From: Bacteroidota bacterium
GTDB taxonomy: Bacteria > Bacteroidota > Bacteroidia > Bacteroidales > VadinHA17
Assembly (NCBI GenBank): GCA_030642585.1
Contig: DAOWNN010000029.1
Span: 1 to 12,346, forward strand
Length of the DNA stretch: 12,346 bases
Reading direction: 5' to 3'
Shown: one piece after another, positions 7,058 through 12,346 of the stretch
Position numbering within the stretch: the stretch's first letter is position 1
Layout of the letters: the number at the start of each line of letters is the position of its first letter
The notes under the pieces: generated by a model
Told to the model about the DNA's origin: nothing
What the model saw: only the letters and a program-made list of their open reading frames with translations
The model's database searches: none
Position numbers and translations under genes: made by a program

Positions 7058-7239
7058 GAAAGTCAATAGGTCTAATAGTCAAAGCTCGCAAAGTAAAAAA
7101 TGCATAGATATTTTATAACGGGCGACTCCTTTTTTGTGCACAATATGATCACTATTCTTTTTTGTTGACTCATTTACTCGTCTGACCACTTATGGTTATG
7201 ATCCGGAGATAGTCTTATCTTTTTACTCGAGGAACTAAT

Positions 7240-7433
7240 CTAGGGATATTCAGTAATAGTATGATTGCCTGTTTAACAGCAAAATATGATTAGTTATAAC
7301 TATAGAAATACCCCGGCAATGTACAAAAACATCAATAATCGGAGTAATAATAAAACATTATGGACTAAAGTCCAACAGACAGGTATTTTACTTAACCCCA
7401 GCCTTCCTGCCGGCAGGCAGGAAGGCTGGGGTT
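7240..7433. repeat. Right copy of inverted hairpin-bearing repeat
   Basis: This is the reverse complement of 1-178. It includes the tggac taaa gtcca hairpin at 7361-7374 and the terminal hairpin at 7394-7433. Here the terminal hairpin is 40 bp long, with perfect 18-nt arms and a 4-nt loop, because a 16-bp GC-rich palindromic segment (7406-7421) sits exactly at the apex where the left copy has none. Confidence 0.88.
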
Positions 7434-7453
7434 AGTTAACAAGTAGTATAATA

Positions 7454-7465
7454 GGGCTTTAGCCC
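7454..7465. repeat. REP-like hairpin gggc-ttta-gccc
   Basis: This is a 12-bp hairpin with a TTTA loop, 20 bp beyond the right repeat. It has the same loop as the ggac-ttta-gtcc hairpins at 44-57 and 7361-7374 but a different, still paired, stem. Confidence 0.6.
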
Positions 7466-7628
7466 AACAATTAAATTGTTAAGGCAAAAAATAGTAAACA
7501 CCCTTATTTGAATTTACCCATTGCAATATTTTTACTCTACTCCTGAAATTCCCTGATCAATAGTGGTCTGACAAGTATCTTCCCTCTCGTGGTTGCGACC
7601 TTTAGATAGATTTATCTTTAATTGAAAA

Positions 7629-8801
7629 TTAATCTGACTTTACTAGCTTTAAATAACGGGAATATGCATCCACCTGCAATTTGCAAATAAGAAATTCACC
7701 TTCTGTTTCTGAGGGAATAAACACAAACTGGTGCTTTCCTGCAGGTTTATGTTCATTTGTAAGAACAAACAATTCACGTCCTGTTACATCATGTATACTT
7801 AGTTTTACTTTGGCTGCCCTGAAAAGCTCAAATTCAATTCTTGTTCCGGAGTTATAAGGATTAGGCCAGGCAGGGTTTAATGTAAATAATAAATGTTCTT
7901 CAAGGGTAGCTGATTTAATAAATACTGGTGTTCCTTCCTGGAAAATCGTCATCACCCCAAGGTGATCAGAGCAATAAGTATTTCCATTAAAGGCTGTATT
8001 CATAACAACATAAGAGGTATCTATTGCAAGGTGAGATTTGCTGGTTTGGAAAATGTAATCAATTCTTGATGTTGGGGCATTGGCGGGAACAGTATAACCC
8101 GGTTCTGAAGGATTGTTTTCACGAAAAGTGTCAAAATAAAAATCTGAACTTCCTGTTTCAGTCAGCTTCTTGATTTCTGTAGATCCAGGAGTAGCATTAA
8201 AATCCCCACATAAGATTGTTCCTTTGGTTTCATTATTTTGGTTTAAAGAGCTTATATAATCCATGATTTGTTGTACTTGCTGCTGCCTTACAGTTGAACT
8301 GTTATATGTAAGATGAGTGCTCAAAAAATTTATTTTCCCCAGGGGAGTGTCAATCAGGTTCCATACTACTTTTCTTGGAAAAACGCCTGTTGCAAGTTGG
8401 TAGTACCCGGTTTCCAGTACCGGTAGTTTAGTAATTATTCCAATATATTCATTGTATTGATTATCCCAGGAGTAATGTGTGAATTCCTGGTAGTAGTAGT
8501 ATGGGACTCCAAAATATGAGCTCAGTGAATCTGCGATTACCTTACATTGGTTATCCATGCCACTACCATATCTCTCCTGGTTGATTTCCTGGAGGCCGAT
8601 AATATCCGGAGCGAGAGCTATAAGCCGATTTATTATCTGAGGTAGGCGGGTTTCTGGATAAGTTCCTGGTTTCATCCCCTGCAGGTTGTAACTAACAACT
8701 TTTAACGAATCCTGGGCGTGTATCCCTACTGAAAAGAGCAGGAAAAACAAGAGGAGATGTGATCTATATATTTTGGCCATTAGCAAGTTTTTTCTCAACA
8801 T
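7629..8801 (-). CDS. Secreted endonuclease/exonuclease/phosphatase-fold enzyme, T9SS-sorted
   Basis: This 390-aa protein begins with a signal peptide (residues 1-29, ending GIHAQD). An EEP-fold metal-dependent hydrolase follows, with YNLQG (Asn39), LQEI (Glu72), STHL (His163), GDFNATP (Asp200, Asn202), RIDYIF (Arg246, Asp248) and SDHLGVM (Asp279-His280), the complete catalytic set. Residues about 309-390 form a type A T9SS C-terminal sorting domain: NPAWPNPYN, an IHDVTGREL strand, HKPAGKH and a final KLVKSD. It is therefore probably exported across the outer membrane and may be anchored or released there. DNA/RNA or a phosphodiester/phospholipid may be the substrate. The start is the ATG at 8801, because AAGGAG lies 6 bp upstream; the in-frame TTG at 8816 would remove that site. 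The gene follows the ketosynthase-reductase gene by 49 bp. Confidence 0.92.
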   Translation of the reverse strand: MLRKNLLMAKIYRSHLLLFFLLFSVGIHAQDSLKVVSYNLQGMKPGTYPETRLPQIINRLIALAPDIIGLQEINQERYGSGMDNQCKVIADSLSSYFGVPYYYYQEFTHYSWDNQYNEYIGIITKLPVLETGYYQLATGVFPRKVVWNLIDTPLGKINFLSTHLTYNSSTVRQQQVQQIMDYISSLNQNNETKGTILCGDFNATPGSTEIKKLTETGSSDFYFDTFRENNPSEPGYTVPANAPTSRIDYIFQTSKSHLAIDTSYVVMNTAFNGNTYCSDHLGVMTIFQEGTPVFIKSATLEEHLLFTLNPAWPNPYNSGTRIEFELFRAAKVKLSIHDVTGRELFVLTNEHKPAGKHQFVFIPSETEGEFLICKLQVDAYSRYLKLVKSD

Positions 8802-8822
8802 TGACAGCTCCTTCAAACCACT

Positions 8823-8841
8823 GCCTGCCTGCAGGCAAGGC
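8823..8841. repeat. GC-rich palindrome after the ketosynthase-reductase gene
   Basis: The core tgcctgcaggca is a perfect 12-bp palindrome, extended by imperfect gcc/ggc flanks. It resembles the 16-bp insert in the terminal hairpin at 7394-7433. It lies between two same-strand genes and may end or stabilise the upstream message. Confidence 0.5.
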
Positions 8842-8850
8842 TGTCAGGTT

Positions 8851-10725
8851 TTAAAGGAAAAAGCCATCTTTCCGGACAATTAATACCCCCTCGTAAGTAT
8901 CATTGGTGCTTAATACCTTTGGAATATATAAGGACTTAACTATCCTATCTGCAACCTGACTGGCCTTATCAACTTTTTCCTGGTTAATACTCGTTTTAAC
9001 AGCATCAATTTGTTTTTGATCGAGCTTATCAGTCATTCCCCCATCAAACAGGCCAATCATATAATAAATACTCCTTATTCCACTGCTTCTGGCTTCTCCT
9101 GCATAGCTTGCTGCAAAACCATGAAGACCCTTTTTTGAAGCAACATATGCAGAAGACCCATTAAATTGTGCAATTTCTGCTACCGAGCCGGTATATAGTA
9201 TAGCTCCTTCACCTGCTAATTGCTCTTTGAGGCATTTTGTAATTTCTACCGCAGAAAACTGGTTAACCTGGAGCACATTTGCCAATTCTTCCTGACTCAC
9301 TTCACTGGCTCTGCTCAAGCTTCCTGTAATGGCAGCGGTATGAACCAGGTAATCAATATTGGGGTGGTTCTTCCGGATGTCAGAAATGAATTTAGTTACT
9401 TCTTTTTCATTGCTAAAATCAGCCTTATGCAAGTGAGTTTTCACCTTTCCTGCATTTAGCTTCTCCACTAGTTTTTTTGCTTTTAAATCGTTTGAGTTAT
9501 AATGTAAAATAAGTTCACAACCTCTGTTTGCAAGTTCTTTCACAACTTCCTGACCAAGTGCCCCGGTAGATCCGGTTACCAGCGCAATACGTGAATGCAA
9601 CTCATTTGATAAGCCCAATTGATAATTGTTTGTTTTTTCTTTTTCCTCTTTGGGAACCAGGTAGGTAAAAGCCCCATATTCACCACCCACACCTGCCACC
9701 GGACTTATTATTTTCATGCCCGGTAGTAGCTCTCCTGATTTTTTCAATAAGGAAAGTCCAAGAGGAACTCCAAGTCCAGAAACATTTCCATGGTTCTTCT
9801 GTACTTCCCTGTAGAGCTTTTCCCTGGGGAAGCCCAGCTGATCACATGCTGCCTCTAAGATCGCATTTCCTGTTTGATGAGGCAAGAGCATATCCACATC
9901 ATCAACCTTCCAGTTTGTTTTTTTAAGTATTTCAGTGGCTGCCTGAATAATATCAATTGTGGCTCTCTCACGTACAACCCAGCTATCCATATACAAATTC
10001 CAGTCCTTGTCAACACCAACGTAATCAACCATTTTAAGATCCTGGTAATTCAATACCGATAAAACCCCTTCTTTCTTTTTGCTTTTTTTCCTGGATAATA
10101 CCACAGCTGTGGCAGCATCCCCAAAGGTTACAAAGGGAATGAAATCTGTTAGCTTGGTCAGAAAGCTTGACATGGTTTCTGTGTGGGCCACTATGATATG
10201 TTCTACTTCAGGATTACATTTCATGAATTCTACTCCATGCTGCAGATTAACACAAAACCCGGAACATCCTGAAGTGAGGGTGAAGGTTGGTGTATAATCC
10301 GTAAATTTTGTAAAAAACCCTTTTATTGTAGAAGCGATGCCAGGGGCCTGTTCGTGTGGGGAAACTGTACTTATCATCCACAAGCCAATGTCTTTTGGAT
10401 GCACATCTGCGTCTTTAAGTGCCTTATCTACTGCATCTACACCCAGGTCAAGTGCACTTTGAGTTGATATCTGATTTTTATTTGGAGGAAATGGAGCTAC
10501 ATGCCCCCTCGTGTGAAATCCCATTTTGTGTCCTGCAAAATATTCAAAAGGTGAAGTTCCAGGATTGTTATTTAAGAACTCTTTGTAATTCTTACTGTTA
10601 CGTACTCTCTCTTCATTAAATCCTTTAAGATACCCATTGTGAAGCGCATCCTCAATATGTTTGTTATTTACAGAATATTTCCCGAGCGCATGGCCGGTTC
10701 CACTAAAAATAAAACTATCATTCAT
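8851..10725 (-). CDS. KAS III ketosynthase-SDR ketoreductase fusion
   Basis: This 624-aa two-domain protein is probably cytoplasmic. Residues 1-358 form a FabH-like (KAS III) ketosynthase with the complete Cys-His-Asn triad: Cys154 in TLTSGCSGF, His283 in LPHQTGN, and Asn314 in NHGNVSGLG. A Lys/Glu-rich linker (about 359-377) leads to a classical SDR. That domain has TGSTGALG at 384-391, Asn488, Ser514, Tyr527 and Lys531, with correct FabG spacing; HTAA at 462-465 replaces the usual NNAG. The expected reaction is decarboxylative condensation of an acyl thioester with malonyl-ACP (or a second acyl unit), then reduction of the beta-keto group, in one polypeptide. The fusion is unusual, since FabH and FabG are normally separate. 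Its reductase domain is closely related to the truncated one at the right edge. The ATG at 10725 lies just after a hairpin-rich leader region. The substrate is unknown. Confidence 0.9.
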   Translation of the reverse strand: MNDSFIFSGTGHALGKYSVNNKHIEDALHNGYLKGFNEERVRNSKNYKEFLNNNPGTSPFEYFAGHKMGFHTRGHVAPFPPNKNQISTQSALDLGVDAVDKALKDADVHPKDIGLWMISTVSPHEQAPGIASTIKGFFTKFTDYTPTFTLTSGCSGFCVNLQHGVEFMKCNPEVEHIIVAHTETMSSFLTKLTDFIPFVTFGDAATAVVLSRKKSKKKEGVLSVLNYQDLKMVDYVGVDKDWNLYMDSWVVRERATIDIIQAATEILKKTNWKVDDVDMLLPHQTGNAILEAACDQLGFPREKLYREVQKNHGNVSGLGVPLGLSLLKKSGELLPGMKIISPVAGVGGEYGAFTYLVPKEEKEKTNNYQLGLSNELHSRIALVTGSTGALGQEVVKELANRGCELILHYNSNDLKAKKLVEKLNAGKVKTHLHKADFSNEKEVTKFISDIRKNHPNIDYLVHTAAITGSLSRASEVSQEELANVLQVNQFSAVEITKCLKEQLAGEGAILYTGSVAEIAQFNGSSAYVASKKGLHGFAASYAGEARSSGIRSIYYMIGLFDGGMTDKLDQKQIDAVKTSINQEKVDKASQVADRIVKSLYIPKVLSTNDTYEGVLIVRKDGFFL

Positions 10726-10754
10726 GTTGTTGTTCTTTGTTTTGAGATCATAGC

Positions 10755-10833
10755 GTTCCTATGGAACTCTCTTTCACATTGCTTATTGAAAGGGACTTAC
10801 GTCCCTTGCTGTAAAATATCGTTCCTATGGAAC
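10755..10833. repeat. Three-hairpin module, copy 1
   Basis: In order, the module has gttcc-tat-ggaac (10755-10767), gggac-ttac-gtccc (10792-10805) and gttcc-tat-ggaac (10821-10833), with spacers of 24 and 15 bp. It is the inverted counterpart of 10913-10993 and lies just upstream of the ketosynthase-reductase start, so it could fall in that gene's 5' leader. Confidence 0.75.
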
Positions 10834-10912
10834 TAAATTATCAATTTCTTCGAACCTTTTACAGATTGACCTTTATTTCAACAATCATATCACTACAATT
10901 CATCCTAAAAAA

Positions 10913-10993
10913 CTGCCATAGGCAGGAAATCTTATTGTCTGGGTCGTAAGACCCGGATAAAGGGGATAAATTGGAAATGAGTTCCATAGGAAC
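10913..10993. repeat. Three-hairpin module, copy 2 (inverted)
   Basis: Read on the minus strand, the order is gttcc-tat-ggaac (10981-10993), gggtc-ttac-gaccc (10941-10954) and ctgcc-tat-ggcag (10913-10925), with spacers of 26 and 15 bp. Two stems differ from copy 1 by compensatory changes, while the loops TAT and TTAC are unchanged. Confidence 0.75.
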
Positions 10994-11014
10994 GAAATGT
11001 TATTTCTTGTTTTG

Positions 11015-11365
11015 TTAATACTTTGTATTGGATTGTGCCCTTGGATTGTATTCCAGGCAAAGCTGAATCCAGTATTCCAGGTCAGTATCCATATCTGTAC
11101 CTTCCGGTTCTACAAAAACATATCCTTTCATAGGTCTTCCTGTGAAATTCATTTCCATACATCCCGGTTTTTTAAGTGCTTCATTGTAAATATCAGGATC
11201 AATCCTTGCCATTAGCTTTTCCTTTACCACTCCAATGCACATTTTCTTATCCATCATAAAGGTGAGGCCTCCCATCATTTTCTTTTCTTCGTAGCTTATA
11301 TGGTTAGCATCTAAAATACCGCGAATTCGATCAGCCAGGAATTCATTATATGCCATAGGGTTCAT
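11015..11365 (-). CDS. TfoX N-terminal domain protein
   Basis: This 116-aa protein consists of a single TfoX/Sxy N-terminal domain: MAYNEFLADRIRGIL at 4-18, EKKMMGGLTFMMDKKMCIGVVKEKLMARI at about 27-55, the PGCMEMNFTGRPMKGYVFV segment, and LEYWIQLCLEYNP near the end. The domain is known from Sxy/TfoX competence regulators. The many single-domain members in other bacteria have no established role, and the C-terminal half needed for Sxy function is absent, so I would not call it a competence gene. Two ATGs lie close together (11365 and 11356); the first is used here, and most relatives start at the MAYNEF position. It lies between the two ketosynthase-reductase genes on the same strand, but gaps of nearly 300 bp on both sides argue against a tight operon. 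Confidence 0.88.
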   Translation of the reverse strand: MNPMAYNEFLADRIRGILDANHISYEEKKMMGGLTFMMDKKMCIGVVKEKLMARIDPDIYNEALKKPGCMEMNFTGRPMKGYVFVEPEGTDMDTDLEYWIQLCLEYNPRAQSNTKY

Positions 11366-11438
11366 CGAATTTTGCTTCTATTATTAGAGATAGTCTTATA
11401 AGTGTGAACATCTTATTATATTTTATGTCAAAAGCATG

Positions 11439-11457
11439 TCCTGAGCTTGCCGAAGGA
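11439..11457. repeat. Interspersed repeat-like 19-mer
   Basis: The motif tcctgagcttgccgaagga is an imperfect palindrome of a kind I recall as a scattered short repeat in many bacterial genomes. It lies in the gap between the TfoX-domain gene and the partial reductase gene. Confidence 0.4.
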
Positions 11458-11508
11458 TCAAATGTCAAATGTGTCATGTAGATAAAAGAGGGCTCAACAT
11501 TCGACATT

Positions 11509-11659
11509 ATTTCTTCTTTTCACTCATCTCTCACTGCTCATCGCTTTCTTCCTTCATCCTTTCGCTCTGTCTCCCCGTCGCTCCTTCTTCTCCTACAGGC
11601 ACAAAGATTCCATTTTTCCATTCCAATATTCAAAATTTTCATTTTTCATTTTTCATTCT
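11509..11659. repeat. Pyrimidine-rich low-complexity tract
   Basis: From about 11509 to 11595 the plus strand is almost wholly C/T, then becomes short catttttc-type repeats up to 11659, directly after the stop codon of the minus-strand reductase. On the transcribed strand this gives a purine-rich 3' region. I see no gene, RNA or clear terminator in it. Confidence 0.6.
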
Positions 11660-12346
11660 TCATTTTCTGTACCCATCCCTTCTCACAATAAGCACTCCCT
11701 CTTCTGTATCTGAAGTCCCCATAATTTTTGGTCGCGTCAGGGAGTTCACTACTTTTTCTGCAGTTTCTTTTGGGCCTTCCAGTTTTTTCTGACCAATGGA
11801 AAGCATTACCTGCTTTATTTGTTCCGGGGATAATAGTCCGGACATTCCCCCATCCATTATTCCGATCATGTAATAAATACTTCTTATTCCATAGCTCAAT
11901 GCTTCGGCAGCAAAACTTGCAGCAAAACCATGCAGGCCCTGTTTTGAGGATACATATGAAGAAGATCCTGCAAATTGAGCATCTTCAGCAACCGAACCCA
12001 CATACAAAATGGCTCTTTTTACTTGCGTAAAGAGAGCTTTTGTAATAGCAACCGGAGCAAGTTGATTTACCTGGGCAACCATTTTTGCTTCTGCATGACT
12101 TACTTCACTGGCCCTGCTCATACTACCAGTGGCTGCAGAAGTATGAATCAGAAAATCAATGACTTTATATTTACCGGACACAAATTTTATAAAAGATTTT
12201 GCTTCTTCAGGATTTGAAAAATCTGATTTTATAAATTCAAATTCACTTTTTAATTCCTTAAGTTCTTCGGACAATTTCTTGGCTTTGGAGCTATTTGAAT
12301 TGTATTGCAAAACTAATTTGCATCCTTTCTTTGCCAGGTTTATTGC
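11660..12346 (-). CDS. SDR ketoreductase domain, second fusion paralog (partial, 5' end outside window)
   Basis: The frame is open to the window edge (codon GCA at 12344-12346), so the N-terminus is missing; the TTG at 12308-12310 is not a convincing start. The visible 228 residues align end to end with the SDR domain of the protein at 8851-10725 and share well over half of their residues. These include the replaced NNAG motif (HTSAATGSMSRASEVS), VNQ, GSVAEDAQF with the catalytic Ser, and SSYVSSKQGLHGFAAS with the catalytic Tyr and Lys. Both proteins also have the IRSIYYMIG-DGGM loop and the EGVLIVR-DG ending. The cofactor-binding glycine motif lies beyond the edge. Given this similarity, a KAS III domain upstream is likely but not seen. 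Confidence 0.88.
   Translation of the reverse strand, partial: AINLAKKGCKLVLQYNSNSSKAKKLSEELKELKSEFEFIKSDFSNPEEAKSFIKFVSGKYKVIDFLIHTSAATGSMSRASEVSHAEAKMVAQVNQLAPVAITKALFTQVKRAILYVGSVAEDAQFAGSSSYVSSKQGLHGFAASFAAEALSYGIRSIYYMIGIMDGGMSGLLSPEQIKQVMLSIGQKKLEGPKETAEKVVNSLTRPKIMGTSDTEEGVLIVRRDGYRK

Larger units (their letters stand above)
7058..7628. other. Gene-free stretch between convergent genes, repeat-rich
   Basis: No credible coding frame is seen on either strand. Positions 7058-7239 are AT-rich, with no recognisable terminator or RNA. 7240-7433 is the right inverted repeat. 7454-7465 is a further REP-like hairpin, directly followed by an acaatt/aattgt mini-palindrome at 7467-7479. 7480-7628 shows nothing I can name. 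Confidence 0.6.

Noticed and set aside
166..7239. Composite transposon between the inverted repeats
   Set aside because: No transposase lies between them. The content is mixed housekeeping and accessory genes with a tRNA, and no target duplication can be seen.
7180..7572. Short inverted repeat gtctgaccact / agtggtctgac around the right repeat
   Set aside because: It is only 11 bp with one mismatch and no other support; likely chance.
11015..11365. Competence regulator Sxy/TfoX
   Set aside because: Only the N-terminal domain is present. Single-domain members are widespread and have no proven role in competence.
11469..11792. 107-aa plus-strand frame in the pyrimidine tract
   Set aside because: Its Ser/Phe/Leu-rich low-complexity translation overlaps the real minus-strand reductase. 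It is an artefact of base composition.

Overview
This AT-rich window most likely comes from a member of the Bacteroidota. The evidence is a secreted enzyme with a type IX secretion (T9SS) C-terminal sorting domain, promoter-like TTTG / TAnnTTTG motifs (best in front of the tRNA), mostly weak ribosome binding sites, and a tRNA gene without an encoded CCA. It looks like ordinary chromosome with accessory patches. I see no integrase, transposase, phage gene, CRISPR array or toxin.

Layout. At 1-178 there is one copy of a hairpin-bearing repeat, and its inverted partner lies at 7240-7433. Between the two lie a short-chain dehydrogenase (-), a glycoside-hydrolase C-terminal remnant (+), a ROK-family sugar kinase (+), a bidirectional terminator, tRNA-Arg(CCT) (-) with a well-formed promoter, a secreted protein with a NADase-type glycan-binding-like domain (-), and a 59-aa AbrB/MazE-like regulator (-) with a double palindromic operator. 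A three-gene operon (+) completes this part: crotonase, LpxL/HtrB-like acyltransferase and an FMN-dependent nitronate monooxygenase/FabK-like oxidoreductase. After a gene-free stretch of repeats (7058-7628) the remaining genes are all on the minus strand: a T9SS-exported endonuclease/exonuclease/phosphatase-fold enzyme, a 624-aa fusion of a KAS III ketosynthase with a short-chain reductase, a TfoX N-terminal-domain protein, and the C-terminal reductase part of a second, paralogous protein that runs off the right edge.

How the genes may work together. The crotonase operon and the ketosynthase-reductase genes contain enzymes of all four chemical classes needed for acyl-chain elongation: condensation, ketoreduction, dehydration and, possibly, enoyl reduction. 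An acyltransferase that could place an acyl chain on a lipid is also present. A dedicated lipid or polyketide-like pathway is therefore a reasonable but unproven hypothesis. The duplicated KAS III-reductase fusion is the most unusual coding feature.

The most striking non-coding structure is at 10755-10993. There a three-hairpin module occurs twice in inverted orientation, with compensatory changes in the stems and almost constant spacing. Together with the inverted repeats at 1-178 and 7240-7433, this suggests an active REP-like repeat family in this genome.
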